Origin: CAIYRG01 sp036273455 | Lineage (GTDB): Bacteria > Pseudomonadota > Alphaproteobacteria > Micropepsales > Micropepsaceae | Assembly (NCBI GenBank): GCA_036273455.1 | Contig: DASUHP010000026.1 | Location: forward strand, 1-64,000 | Length of the DNA stretch: 64,000 nucleotides | Direction of reading: 5' to 3' | Shown here: in pieces, positions 8,340 to 17,167 of the stretch | Layout of the letters: every line of letters begins with the position of its first letter | How positions within the stretch are numbered: the stretch's first letter is position 1 | Program-made: the position numbers and the translations under genes | The notes under the pieces: model-generated | Seen by the model: the letters and a program-made list of their open reading frames with translations, nothing else | Database searches by the model: none | Told to the model about the DNA's origin: nothing

Positions 8340-8753
8340 TCAGAACGGCTGAAGCACCGATCCCGAGCCGTCGCCGCAGCCGCGGTTCGAGCACAGCTTC
8401 TGGCCACTCGCGGTTTTGACACTCATGATCTGACCGCCGCGTGAGCCATCCTTCATCGGACGAAATCCGATCTGCACATTGTCCCCAGGCTTGAAGGACT
8501 GCGGCGTCCAGCCAAGCGCGGCCAATTGGGCGGTTGATCCGCCTTCGAACTGCCACTCTGCCGCCTGGCCTTTGTCATTGGCAATCATGAGGTGCAGCCA
8601 GGCATGCGGATTGACCAGCTCGAACTGTTTCACCGTGCCGGTGAGGTACGTGACTTTTGATTGGTCAAAGATGGCAAAGGAATGGTGGGCACCGGCCGGC
8701 GGAACGATGGCGAGCGCTGCAATGGCTGTGATGATCGAAATTCTTGCGATCAT
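8340..8753 (-). CDS. DUF6152-like exported protein
   Basis: The 137-residue product has a signal peptide (MIARISIITAIAALAIVPPAGA) followed at once by HHSFAIFD and then NPHAWLHL and PGDNVQIGFRP, a pattern I associate with DUF6152 proteins, small periplasmic proteins of unknown function. The start at 8753 is preceded by AGAGAG; the longer frame upstream adds a non-signal extension. DUF6152 genes often accompany secreted proteins of the kind encoded at 51.7-63.6 kb. Two cysteines near the C-terminus (CSNRGC) could pair. Confidence 0.75.
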   Translation of the reverse strand: MIARISIITAIAALAIVPPAGAHHSFAIFDQSKVTYLTGTVKQFELVNPHAWLHLMIANDKGQAAEWQFEGGSTAQLAALGWTPQSFKPGDNVQIGFRPMKDGSRGGQIMSVKTASGQKLCSNRGCGDGSGSVLQPF

Positions 8754-8861
8754 GGTGTGCTCTCTGCCGCTGGACGGGCTGAACGATAGCAGCATTCGGA
8801 CGAAGCGCCCATCACCGCGTGAAGCCCGGCTGGGATTTGCGTGGTCGGCTACGCCCCCAAT

Positions 8862-8898
8862 AAAAAACCCCGCAGGGGGCGTTCACCGCCCTGCGGGG
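8862..8898 (-). terminator. Rho-independent terminator of the pilin gene
   Basis: A perfect ten-base-pair stem (CCCCGCAGGG with CCCTGCGGGG) has its U-run on the minus strand, 22 bases beyond the pilin stop codon. It should end transcription of the minus-strand Flp gene. Confidence 0.85.
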
Positions 8899-8920
8899 CC
8901 GCCTTGTGGGGCACTGTGGT

Positions 8921-9091
8921 CTATTTCAGCGCATTGGCGATCGTCGTGAACTTCGCGGTTAGATTGGTTCCGACGGTGGTCACCGCGGCGATGATCACCA
9001 CTGAAATGAGACCGGCGATCAGGCCATATTCAATGGCCGTTGCGCCCGACTCTTCCCTGACAAAGCGACTGATGAAATTGCGAGTAGTCAT
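8921..9091 (-). CDS. Flp/Fap-type pilin
   Basis: The 56-residue prepilin has a short charged leader (MTTRNFISRFVREESG), a predicted prepilin-peptidase site before ATAIEYGLIAG, and one hydrophobic helix. This is the canonical class IVb Flp pilin pattern. The start at 9091 is preceded by GGGAGG. It would be assembled into adhesive Tad pili, but none of the tad/cpa assembly genes is in the window, so they must lie elsewhere. It has its own terminator and a long upstream region with a palindromic operator, suggesting single-gene, regulated expression. Confidence 0.92.
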   Translation of the reverse strand: MTTRNFISRFVREESGATAIEYGLIAGLISVVIIAAVTTVGTNLTAKFTTIANALK

Positions 9092-9473
9092 TTGAAATGC
9101 CTCCCCAGGCATGGTTGCGCGCGCTATCCGCGCTCCACTGCAGATTAGGGGCTGGAATTATCCGCTCGCTTAACCGGAAAGCGGTGATTTTATCGATGTG
9201 ACTATAGTCACAGAAATGCCTAAAAAACAGGCACTGCCCAGTTTCTAGACCGTATCCCGGAAGGGCCGCGTCCGCCGCGCATTTCGCGCGACAAAAATTG
9301 CCCAAAGAACCCAATGGTGCCATCGGCATGGCCACATACGCTCTGGCCCGATCCGTGCTGGCACAAATTCTGCTCTACCACTTTCGACCATATCGGCTGC
9401 CGATCGGTCGCAACGGGAATGCATGGAAAAATCCCGAAGCAGCTTCTTTGATCACCACAGACGGGGGCAATTG
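9092..9473. other. Intergenic region between divergent pilin and porin genes
   Basis: No credible gene is seen in these 382 bases. The region must hold the promoters of both flanking genes and contains one perfect 16-base palindrome at 9197-9212, about 105 bases from the pilin start. The porin start at 9474 is preceded by a GGGGG tract that can serve as ribosome binding site. Confidence 0.7.
9197..9212. promoter_or_regulatory. Perfect palindrome TGTGA-N6-TCACA (CRP-like operator)
   Basis: TGTGACTATAGTCACA reads identically on both strands and has the ideal half-sites and six-base spacing of CRP/FNR-superfamily sites. Its place between the pilin and porin genes suggests cAMP- or redox-type control of one or both. 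Which regulator binds is not known from this window. Confidence 0.65.
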
Positions 9474-10760
9474 ATGAAATGCTTTGTTGACAAGACCACC
9501 ACTCGCCCGGCCGGCCGGGCCGCACGCCATCGCCGGGGGCGGCTTCTCGCCGGGCTGGGCATAATGACGGCAGTTTGCGGCGCATCGGGCATGGCGGTGG
9601 CCCAGGAAGGTCCGCCAGCGGCCACACCACCAGCGGCCGACATGATGCCAATGATGGCGCCGACGAGTCCCATTGTGACGCCGGCCATCGCCGGGCCGCT
9701 TTCCTACAATTTGACGCCGCTGACGCTGAACCTCGGTCCGCTCGGCGAAAAGGTTTACGTCGCCGGTGCGCTCACGGGCCTGGCCTTCTGGCAGAACAAT
9801 GCCTCGCGCATTGGATCGGACAGTGCGTCACGCCTCGATCTCGATAATGGCCAGGTATTTGTTCAGAAGACGGACGGGTTCTTCCAATATTTCATCCAGG
9901 CGGGAATCTATTCACTTCCCGCGCTCGGCACGCCCTATGTGAATTCGCACCAGACCTCAGAATTGACCTATGGTTGGGTTCCGCAGGGCTTTGTCAAACT
10001 GGCGCCCGCCGACAATATCTCCGTCGAAATCGGCAAGCTGCCGACGCTGATTGGCGACGAATACACATTCAGCTATGAAAATATGAATATTTTCCGCGGG
10101 CTGCTGTGGAATCAGGAGCCCGCAGTCCAGCGTGGCATACAGGTCAACTACACCGCCGGTCCGCTTGCATTGTCGCTGTCGCTGAACGATGGTTATTACT
10201 CGAACCGCTACAACTGGATCACAGGCTCCGCGGCGTGGACGATCGACGCGGCAAATACCCTCAGCCTCGTCGGCGGCGGCAATATGGGTCACACCGATTA
10301 TGCAACATCGGCGACCCCGTTCTTCCAGAACAACGGCTCGATCTTCAACCTGATTTACACCCATACCGATGGGGCGCTGACCGTCTCGCCCTATTTCCAA
10401 TACTCGAGCGTGGGAGCCGATCCGGCCATCGGAATATTGCACGACGCTTCGACAACAGGCTTTGCGGTGCTCGCCAATTATGGATTTACCGACAATTTCA
10501 AGTTGGCCGGCAGGATCGAGTACATCACTGCCTCAGGCAAGGGCGCGACGCTACTGACTTCCACGAATCTTCTCTATGGCCCAGGAAGCAACGCATTTTC
10601 CTTTTCCATCACTCCAACTTACCAGTTTGAGCTGTTCTACGTGCGCGGTGAATATTCCTATGTCAGCGCCGGTTCGACCACGGCGGGATTTGCCTTTGGG
10701 CCCACTGGCACCGCCACATCGCAAAGCCGCTTCGCGGTGGAAGGGGGCATCCTGTTCTGA
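9474..10760 (+). CDS. Outer-membrane beta-barrel porin (OmpL-like/BBP2-like)
   Basis: The 428-residue product has a basic N-terminus, a signal sequence ending near GMAVAQ, a Pro/Met-rich linker and then a long series of alternating amphipathic strands (for example DNISVEIGKLPTLIGDEY and GIQVNYTAGPLALSLSLND). It ends in phenylalanine (VEGGILF), the usual outer-membrane insertion signal. The pattern matches the porin group annotated as OmpL-like or BBP2. The start at 9474 follows a G-rich ribosome site. It probably allows small solutes through the outer membrane; the substrate is unknown. Confidence 0.8.
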   Translation: MKCFVDKTTTRPAGRAARHRRGRLLAGLGIMTAVCGASGMAVAQEGPPAATPPAADMMPMMAPTSPIVTPAIAGPLSYNLTPLTLNLGPLGEKVYVAGALTGLAFWQNNASRIGSDSASRLDLDNGQVFVQKTDGFFQYFIQAGIYSLPALGTPYVNSHQTSELTYGWVPQGFVKLAPADNISVEIGKLPTLIGDEYTFSYENMNIFRGLLWNQEPAVQRGIQVNYTAGPLALSLSLNDGYYSNRYNWITGSAAWTIDAANTLSLVGGGNMGHTDYATSATPFFQNNGSIFNLIYTHTDGALTVSPYFQYSSVGADPAIGILHDASTTGFAVLANYGFTDNFKLAGRIEYITASGKGATLLTSTNLLYGPGSNAFSFSITPTYQFELFYVRGEYSYVSAGSTTAGFAFGPTGTATSQSRFAVEGGILF

Positions 10761-10890
10761 GGGACAGGTCGCCGGGGGCCGCGGCATAAACCTGGTCCCC
10801 GGTCAAAACGGCCCTTTTCAAGCCGGAGCCTATCCGTGTATAGTCGACGATCAGTTTTCGGAATCGACCAACCCAGCAAAGGTTCGGCCC

Positions 10891-11388
10891 ATGAAAGCCC
10901 ATTCACTCGCCGCTCTTGGATTTTCCTTCGCACTGGCGGCCCTGGCCGGCAGCGCTGATGCCCAGGTTCGTACCACGCCGCCGGGCAAACTGTTTTTCGA
11001 AGGCGACATCGTTCGCCACGCGCTGATGGGACAGCAGGGCCCGTTCTGTGTGTTACAGAATCAGTTCACCCGCGGTGAAGCCGTCGCGTGGCGCATCCGG
11101 GTTCAGAAGCCCGATGGGACGGTAGCCACCGACAAGGACCTGAAGACGGTTCAAGTGGTGCTTGGCAACGGCACGACACTTCCGGCCCATTATGTCGGCC
11201 ATGGAATGCCCGCTACCGATTATTTCTGGTCCCTGTTCTACACCTTCCCGATGGACTTCCCGACCGGCTCGCTGGGCTACAAAGTCGTCGCGACGATGCA
11301 GGACGGCAGCACCGTCGAATGGCAGCCGTTCACCCGCGCGACCACCCAGTTGATGATCGTCGCCGGCGACGTGCCGAAGGCAAACTGA
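10891..11388 (+). CDS. Exported protein of unknown function (165 aa)
   Basis: A clear signal peptide (MKAHSLAALGFSFALAALAGSADA) precedes a soluble domain with TPPGKLFFEGDIVRHAL, a single cysteine in PFCVLQNQFTRGE, and a beta-rich region ending TTQLMIVAGDVPKAN. The composition resembles a small immunoglobulin-like periplasmic domain, but I do not recognise the family. It follows the porin by 130 bases and ends just before a bidirectional terminator, so it may be cotranscribed with the porin. The longer upstream reading frame lacks a ribosome site and is not used. Confidence 0.72.
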   Translation: MKAHSLAALGFSFALAALAGSADAQVRTTPPGKLFFEGDIVRHALMGQQGPFCVLQNQFTRGEAVAWRIRVQKPDGTVATDKDLKTVQVVLGNGTTLPAHYVGHGMPATDYFWSLFYTFPMDFPTGSLGYKVVATMQDGSTVEWQPFTRATTQLMIVAGDVPKAN

Positions 11389-11412
11389 TTACGTAAGCTT
11401 CCCGTTCAAGAG

Positions 11413-11451
11413 AAAAAAATGACCCGGCCCATGCGGCCGGGTCATTTTTTT
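11413..11451 (+). terminator. Bidirectional Rho-independent terminator
   Basis: GACCCGGCC pairs with GGCCGGGTC, flanked by seven A and seven T bases. It lies 25 bases after the stop of the 165-aa exported protein and before the next gene's ribosome site. Confidence 0.9.
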
Positions 11452-11511
11452 GGCCATTTGCGCATCAGATTCGAACGGCTTATTTTCGCGAGATTGGTGG
11501 AGGGAATGGCC

Positions 11512-12999
11512 ATGATGTGTCGCGTCGCGAGATTTGGGATTCTCATTTCGACGGCTGCTTTGCTCAGCGCAGGGGGATCAGCTTCCGCTTTCGCCGCTCT
11601 ACCCTCTGCCTTCGGTCCCGAAGTGAAACTTGGCGAACCGGGTAAGGGCTTTGTCGGCGCGATGGACGTCGCGCCGTATCACGGGAAGGCCGGTGATTCC
11701 TTTACCGTGACCGGAACGAAACTGCCGCCAAATCAGGAATTCCAGCTTGTCTGGCAAACCGTGAACGGCCGCTGGAAAGTCAACGGAGAGCATTACAACG
11801 GACGCGAATATGTGCCCGCAATCTATCAGATGGCGCGGATCAAGACCGACGCGGCGGGCAAGTTCACGGCCAAATTCGTGACCCCGGAGGATTTTGGATT
11901 CGGCCACGACATCGTGCTGCAGCAGAACGGCCATCTGATCAATCAGACCGGCTATTCCGTCGACATGACCGTCGATGTGACGCCGAAAAGCGGCCCCCCG
12001 GGAACGCCGATCAAGATCGGCGTCAAAGGCATCGGCTGGCGCAATCTCTATAATTCCTGGGACCTGATGTACGACAACGCCTTCACCGGCTGGATGTCGG
12101 CGGTGACGACGCATGGCTCGGCCAACTTCACGATTCCCGCGACAGGGTTCGCGGGCGAGCACGTGCTCGAGATCATCCACGGCGATTTCACCTTCCCCTA
12201 TCGCAATCCGGAGCAGAATCCGGCACCAGGCCGTCCGCGCTTTGCGCTGATGTTCAAAGTCACGCCGGGTGCGCCGGTGCTTCCGCCGCCCCCGCAGAGC
12301 CAGGCACAGAAAACCGTCCGTGTACTGCCGCTGCAGGGCGAACTCGTCTCGGCGCCGCATTTCTCCGCCGTCGGCGAACCGATCAAGATCGCCGGGCAGG
12401 GATTTGAGCCGGGTAAGACCTACAAGCTCAACTGGACCCATGTTGCCGGCAGTCGGGTCAGCGGCAAGGGTTATGAGGAATCCGGGCAGGAAATCGCCGA
12501 AGCGAAAGCCGATGCGTCGGGCCGGCTGGAGTTCAGCTTCAAGACGCCGGACGATCTCGGCGGCACGCATGATGTTTTTGTGCAGGACGGGTCGAAAAAG
12601 AAGAGCGGCACGCATCTGATCAAATCGACCGCGCTGCCGCTCGACGTATCAAAGGGTCCGGTCGGGACGAAATTCACCGTGCATCTGAAGGGCGTGGGTT
12701 GGACCGAGACCGCCAACATCCTGCATGTCGTCTACGACAACAATTACACTGGTTACGCCTGCGCCTTTAACAGCCAGGGCGATGTGACGATCTACATGCA
12801 GGCGACCGGCGCGCCGGGCTGGCATTTCATCGATCTCTACCCCGGCATTTACAAAGGCGACGAGCGCGAGCCGAACAATTTCCGGATTCCGCAACTCACC
12901 TATGCCGCGGACCATCCGGGTGAGGACCTGCAGGCATTCCACTTCGCCTTCGAAATCGTCCCCGGCGGTACTCCCAGCCGCCAGGCAAGTTTGAACTGA
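11512..12999 (+). CDS. Exported protein with a duplicated beta-rich domain
   Basis: After a signal peptide the protein contains two similar halves. The first runs through DSFTVTGTKLPPNQEFQLVW, KSGPPGTPIKIGVKGIGW and LMYDNAFTGWMSA. The second runs through GEPIKIAGQGFEPGKTYKLNW, KGPVGTKFTVHLKGVGW and VVYDNNYTGYACAF. Each half looks like a pair of Ig/TIG-like modules; no catalytic motif is evident. A proline-rich linker (LPPPPQ) separates the halves. GGAGGG at 11499-11504 fits starts at 11512 or 11515 better than the ATG at 11506, and the open frame from 11419 runs through a terminator. Function unknown; probably periplasmic or surface binding. Confidence 0.75.
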   Translation: MMCRVARFGILISTAALLSAGGSASAFAALPSAFGPEVKLGEPGKGFVGAMDVAPYHGKAGDSFTVTGTKLPPNQEFQLVWQTVNGRWKVNGEHYNGREYVPAIYQMARIKTDAAGKFTAKFVTPEDFGFGHDIVLQQNGHLINQTGYSVDMTVDVTPKSGPPGTPIKIGVKGIGWRNLYNSWDLMYDNAFTGWMSAVTTHGSANFTIPATGFAGEHVLEIIHGDFTFPYRNPEQNPAPGRPRFALMFKVTPGAPVLPPPPQSQAQKTVRVLPLQGELVSAPHFSAVGEPIKIAGQGFEPGKTYKLNWTHVAGSRVSGKGYEESGQEIAEAKADASGRLEFSFKTPDDLGGTHDVFVQDGSKKKSGTHLIKSTALPLDVSKGPVGTKFTVHLKGVGWTETANILHVVYDNNYTGYACAFNSQGDVTIYMQATGAPGWHFIDLYPGIYKGDEREPNNFRIPQLTYAADHPGEDLQAFHFAFEIVPGGTPSRQASLN

Positions 13000-13083
13000 G
13001 GAGATTTCTCACGCGCAGCCACAGAGACGCGGATCTCCCTGTGCCTCCGCTCTCTACGAGCAATCCTTGCGACAGCGAAATTG

Positions 13084-13120
13084 AAAAACGGCCGCAGGTG
13101 TGAGCCTGCGGCCGTTTTTA
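13084..13120. terminator. Bidirectional terminator between convergent genes
   Basis: AACGGCCGCAGG pairs with CCTGCGGCCGTT around a short loop, with A and T tracts on the outer sides. It serves the exported two-domain protein gene (plus) and the diheme cytochrome gene (minus). Confidence 0.9.
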
Positions 13121-13134
13121 ATTTGTGCGCGGAA

Positions 13135-14184
13135 TTACTGCTGCGCGGTTCTGGTATATGCCACCGTCGCCGGTGCCGGAAGCGATGCGAGATAGGCCGT
13201 GATGTTGATGATGTCGTCGCCGGTCAGATTGGCCGCGACCTTGTGCATCAGATCGGCCATGTCGCCGTGCCGGGCGCCAACCTTGAAATCATAGAGCTGA
13301 CGCGCGTTGTAACTGGCCAACCGTCCCGCAAGCCCCGGTACCGAGCCCAGGCCGTTGAGATCGTCACCATGGCAGGTGGCGCAAGCGATTGTCTTGCCAT
13401 TGCCGCCGGTTGAGACCAGCGCCTTGCCCTTCGCGACCGCTCCGACCGGGACATAGGCGATGAAGCCGGAATGGTCATCACGTAAAGTCTCGGTGTGCAC
13501 CGCATCAACCGGCACTTCGACGATACGATTGCCGATCGGCTCGGTGCCCGCACGATCTCCGGTCAGGGGAATCATCATACCGCCCTGGCTGCGCGTCTTT
13601 GGCACCGTGTTGGTTTCCTCAACGCGGACCCACGGCGTCCATTTCAGTGACGAGAAATAGGTCGCTGCCTGGACGATCTCGTCATCGGTCATCGCTTTGG
13701 CAAAGCTCACCATCTGCTGCGTATTTTGTTTGCGGCGTTCGCCACTGACGCGCATGTCGTCTTTCATGTCGTGCAGTTGGCGGATGATGTAGTCCTTCGG
13801 CAAGCCGGCCGGGCTCGCATTTTCCGTACGCCCCTTGCCGTTTGGATAGTGGCAGAGCGAACAGGCTGTGATGCCACGCGACTGATCGCCTTCCGCGACG
13901 ATCCTGGGTAATGCCGGGTGGTCATTCGGGAACCAGTCGGCGGGCGACGTGCGGTTGGGCGTATCGTTATCGACGCGGCCGCGGATCTTGTTCAAGGTGA
14001 ACTGAAGGTCAGAGCCGGGAAGCGACAGCATCTTGCCGTCATCTTTCACTGGCGGATTGGCCGGTTGTCCCGGAGGCGGAACGCCATAGGCCCAATCGGG
14101 CATATCCGCCGCGGCGGCATAGAGCGCACTCGCCGCAACCATGCTGGCTCCGATCACGATTGTCATGCCAAGCAATTTGTTCAT
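13135..14184 (-). CDS. Exported diheme cytochrome c
   Basis: The 349-residue protein has a signal peptide (MNKLLGMTIVIGASMVAASALYA in outline) and two heme c sites, CSLCH at 108-112 and CATCH at 268-272, each in a class I cytochrome c domain followed by a helix with QLHDMKDDMR or QLYDFKVGAR. This fits the cytochrome c4/c553-like two-domain class of periplasmic electron carriers. GGGAGGA precedes the ATG. No oxidase or dehydrogenase partner is adjacent, so its donor and acceptor are unknown. The region between the hemes contains MMIPLTGDRAG and may hold an axial methionine. Confidence 0.87.
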   Translation of the reverse strand: MNKLLGMTIVIGASMVAASALYAAAADMPDWAYGVPPPGQPANPPVKDDGKMLSLPGSDLQFTLNKIRGRVDNDTPNRTSPADWFPNDHPALPRIVAEGDQSRGITACSLCHYPNGKGRTENASPAGLPKDYIIRQLHDMKDDMRVSGERRKQNTQQMVSFAKAMTDDEIVQAATYFSSLKWTPWVRVEETNTVPKTRSQGGMMIPLTGDRAGTEPIGNRIVEVPVDAVHTETLRDDHSGFIAYVPVGAVAKGKALVSTGGNGKTIACATCHGDDLNGLGSVPGLAGRLASYNARQLYDFKVGARHGDMADLMHKVAANLTGDDIINITAYLASLPAPATVAYTRTAQQ

Positions 14185-14313
14185 GCAGTCCTCCCGTGGT
14201 TTCGAGCGTCTGCCCGATGACGCCGAAGTTGAGTCAATATAACAGGCAAAAAGCGGCGTGTCAGGCCGTTCTGGCGCTATAGTCGCACCCCTTGACCAGT
14301 CGCGGAGAAACCC

Positions 14314-15417
14314 ATGTCGCCCAGAAACTTACCACCGTTCCGTGCCGATCAGGTCGGGAGTTTGCTGCGCACACGTGCGATTGCCAGCGCGCGGGCCCTT
14401 CGCGCTGCAGATGAGATCGATGCAGACGCGCTGAAAGAAGTCGAGAACCACGAGATCGAGAAACTCATCCGCAAGCAGGAGTCGATCGGACTACAGGCGG
14501 TGACGGACGGCGAATTCCGCCGTTCGTGGTGGCACTTCGACTTTTTCGGAATGCTGCAGGGCGTGGAAATCCGCGAAGCGCAGACCGGGATTCAGTTTCA
14601 GGGCGTGCAAACCAAGTCACAGGCGCCCCACATCACCGGCCGCCTCGGCTTTCCCGCCGATCATCCGATGCTCGACCACTTCCGGTTTCTGCGGAAGCAC
14701 GCGCGCGCAATGCCCAAAATGTGTATTCCCAGCCCGAACGTTCTGCATTACCGCGCCGCATCCTTTGATACGAAACTGTACCCGGATCGCGACGCGCTGT
14801 TTGAAGCATTGGCAGAGACCTGGCGGCAGGCGGTGAAGGCATTTTACGAAGCGGGTTGCCGCTATCTGCAGTTTGACGATACCGCCTGGGCCTATCTCTG
14901 TTCAGCGGAAGAAGTGGAACGCGCGCGCCAACGCGGCACGGATGTCGACCATCTGCCGGAATCTTTTGCGCGGATGGTCAACAGTGTCCTCAAGGCCAAG
15001 CCGCAGGACATGCGCATCACCACTCATATCTGCCGCGGGAATTTCCGCTCCACCTGGATCTCGTCGGGCGGCTATGAACCGGTCGCCGAAGCGCTGCTCG
15101 GGACATGTAATTACGACGGCTATTTTCTGGAATATGACAGCGACCGCGCCGGCGGATTTGAGCCGCTGCGCTTTTTGCCCAAAGGCTCAAAGCAGGTCGT
15201 GCTCGGGTTGGTGACCACCAAAACCGGAGCGCTCGAATCCGCCGGCGTGATCAAACGGCGCATCGATGAAGCCTCAAAATTTGTCGCCTTCGACCAGCTT
15301 TGCTTAAGTCCGCAATGCGGTTTCGCCAGCACGGAGGAGGGAAATATCCTCGCCGAAGATCAGCAATGGGCGAAACTCGAATTCGTCGCCCACCTTGCCC
15401 GCGAGGTCTGGGCATAG
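14314..15417 (+). CDS. MetE C-terminal-domain-like cobalamin-independent methyltransferase
   Basis: The 367-residue protein matches the catalytic half of cobalamin-independent methionine synthase: the N-terminal FRADQVGSLLR, VTDGEFRRSWWHFDF, QFDDTAWAY, and zinc-type ligands His238 and Cys240 in THICRGN and Cys335 in PQCGFAS. It lacks the whole N-terminal domain of full MetE (about 750 residues), as is usual for the many stand-alone 'methionine synthase II' proteins. These use various methyl donors or act in breakdown of methylated compounds, so methionine synthesis is not proven. No riboswitch was recognised upstream. Confidence 0.83.
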   Translation: MSPRNLPPFRADQVGSLLRTRAIASARALRAADEIDADALKEVENHEIEKLIRKQESIGLQAVTDGEFRRSWWHFDFFGMLQGVEIREAQTGIQFQGVQTKSQAPHITGRLGFPADHPMLDHFRFLRKHARAMPKMCIPSPNVLHYRAASFDTKLYPDRDALFEALAETWRQAVKAFYEAGCRYLQFDDTAWAYLCSAEEVERARQRGTDVDHLPESFARMVNSVLKAKPQDMRITTHICRGNFRSTWISSGGYEPVAEALLGTCNYDGYFLEYDSDRAGGFEPLRFLPKGSKQVVLGLVTTKTGALESAGVIKRRIDEASKFVAFDQLCLSPQCGFASTEEGNILAEDQQWAKLEFVAHLAREVWA

Positions 15418-15589
15418 CCTTGCAGGGATTGACGCAAAGCCGCCACGCTTAAGCTCACTTTTGCAAAAAAAACAATTAAACATGTCGCTTATTGATTGGA
15501 TTTTGCAGAGCAAATGCGTGCCAATGCCGTAACGCCGCCTTAATCTCTGCGGCCCACGATGGCCGTCGATCAGCGCATGAGGCTTTCCA

Positions 15590-15919
15590 ATGCGTAATCC
15601 TGTGATGATCTTCGGCGGCCGTTCAGCGATGGCTGTGATTTTGCTCGCTGCGGTATTCGCAACATTCGTATGGCAACGCTCTGTGCTGGATCACGCTGCA
15701 AGCCCGGCGATGGCGCTTCAACAGGGTCCGGACGAAATTATTCCCGCGGTGCCGGCGGACATCGCACCGGACCGCGTCGGGCGTTTGGCCCGCTACCTTG
15801 CGTGGGTCCGCGTGGAAAAGGAAAAGGCGGCGTTCGGGGTTGTGGTCATGCAGCGCGATGGCAAATGGCTGGCTCATAATTATCGCGTCGAACCGGGTCA
15901 AAAACTCGCGGCCAGGTAA
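15590..15919 (+). CDS. Small membrane-anchored hypothetical protein (109 aa)
   Basis: One N-terminal hydrophobic segment (MAVILLAAVFATFVW) is followed by a short periplasmic domain containing IIPAVPADIAPDRVGRLAR and YRVEPGQKLAAR. GAGG lies eight bases before the ATG. No domain is recognised. It is flanked by the MetE-like gene upstream and the convergent PobA-like gene downstream, and appears to be a single-gene unit. Confidence 0.55.
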   Translation: MRNPVMIFGGRSAMAVILLAAVFATFVWQRSVLDHAASPAMALQQGPDEIIPAVPADIAPDRVGRLARYLAWVRVEKEKAAFGVVVMQRDGKWLAHNYRVEPGQKLAAR

Positions 15920-15952
15920 AGATGAAGCGCGCGGGGGAGTGCCGTCGCAGCA

Positions 15953-17167
15953 TCAGAACTTCCGGTTGGCTCCCATCCCGCAATAATTCTGCGCCAGCAG
16001 CTCGGCGGCCGCCTGCGAGCGCTTGAGCATCTCGAATTCCGCAGATTGCAGATGGTCGGAGAATTCATCACCCATCGGGTGCGTGAGCATGGTCATCCAC
16101 CACGAAAAGCGCACGGCGGCCCAGGCGCGGCGAAGCGAACGCGCGGAATAGTTCTCAAGACCCGAACCGTCGCGCTCGCGATAATGCAGCACCAGCGCTT
16201 CAGCGAGCTCGCCGGCATCGGCAGCGGCGAGATTCAACCCCTTCGCGCCGGTTGGCGGCACAATATGCGCTGCGTCCCCGGCGAGAAACAGCCGGCCAAA
16301 GGCCATCGGCTCGCAAACAAAACTGCGCAATGGCGCAATGCTTTTCTCCAGCGAGGGTCCGGTGATCAGCCGCGACGCCGCCCAGTCCGGAATCCGCCGG
16401 CGCAACTCGTCCCAGAACCGCGCATCCGGCCAGCCGGCAACGCTGTCCGACAGCGGGCATTGAACGTAATAGCGGCTGAGATGGCGTGAGCGCATGCTGC
16501 ACAGCGCAAAGCCGCGTGCCGAACGCGAATAGATAAGTTCGTCATCGACAGGCGGCGTTTCGGAGAGAACACCCAGCCAGCCGAACGGCAGGGAACGCTC
16601 ATAAGATCTGCTCGCAGCCGCGGGGAAGCTGGCGCGGCTGACGCCGTGGAATCCGTCGCAGCCGGCTATGAAATCGCAGGCGATTTCCCGCTGCTTGCCG
16701 TTCTGCCGGTAAGTGACACGCGGATGAGTCGCGATATCGTGCAGCACGGCATCTTCAGCTTCGAACACAATCGGCGCGCCCGCCCCCAAGTGGAGCTCAT
16801 ACAGGTCGCGCGTGATCTCGGTTTGGCCATAGACAACAAGAGATGTGCCTGCGAGTGCTTTGACATCAACGCGCAGGCAATTGTCGCCAAAGCAGATGCT
16901 GAATCCATCATGCAGCAGCGCATCGCGCTGCATGCGCGCGCCTGCCCTGGCCCGATGCAGCAATTCTGCAGTGCCGCTCTCCAGAACCCCGGCGCGAATC
17001 CGGCCCTCCACGTGCGCACGGCTGCGCCGCTCGAGGACGATATTGTCGACGCCGCTCAAGTGAAGCAGTTGCGACAGCAGCAAACCTGCCGGTCCGCCGC
17101 CGATAATCGCCACCTGTGTCCTTTCGTTCGACCGTTCACTCCCCATGACGACAGATTGCCGGCTCAA
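15953..17167 (-). CDS. pobA: 4-hydroxybenzoate 3-monooxygenase-like FAD hydroxylase
   Basis: The 404-residue flavoprotein hydroxylase has the FAD dinucleotide loop VAIIGGGPAGLLLSQLLH, the PobA block RIRAGVLESG, the DG motif in CDFIAGCDGFHGVSR and the second FAD motif RLFLAGDAAHIVPPTGAKG. PobA converts 4-hydroxybenzoate to protocatechuate with NADPH and oxygen. The ATG at 17167 overlaps the stop of the ABC permease gene by four bases, implying coupled translation; an internal ATG at 17146 is an alternative. Protocatechuate ring-cleavage genes are not in the window. Coupling to an exporter is unusual for pobA. Confidence 0.85.
   Translation of the reverse strand: MSRQSVVMGSERSNERTQVAIIGGGPAGLLLSQLLHLSGVDNIVLERRSRAHVEGRIRAGVLESGTAELLHRARAGARMQRDALLHDGFSICFGDNCLRVDVKALAGTSLVVYGQTEITRDLYELHLGAGAPIVFEAEDAVLHDIATHPRVTYRQNGKQREIACDFIAGCDGFHGVSRASFPAAASRSYERSLPFGWLGVLSETPPVDDELIYSRSARGFALCSMRSRHLSRYYVQCPLSDSVAGWPDARFWDELRRRIPDWAASRLITGPSLEKSIAPLRSFVCEPMAFGRLFLAGDAAHIVPPTGAKGLNLAAADAGELAEALVLHYRERDGSGLENYSARSLRRAWAAVRFSWWMTMLTHPMGDEFSDHLQSAEFEMLKRSQAAAELLAQNYCGMGANRKF

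Noticed and set aside
11419..11511. Upstream start of the two-domain exported protein
   Set aside because: The extension would run through a Rho-independent terminator and lacks a ribosome site; GGAGGG supports 11512/11515.
14185..14313. Possible SAM riboswitch upstream of the MetE-like gene
   Set aside because: No conserved SAM-II or SAM/SAH aptamer core was seen by eye in the short leader.
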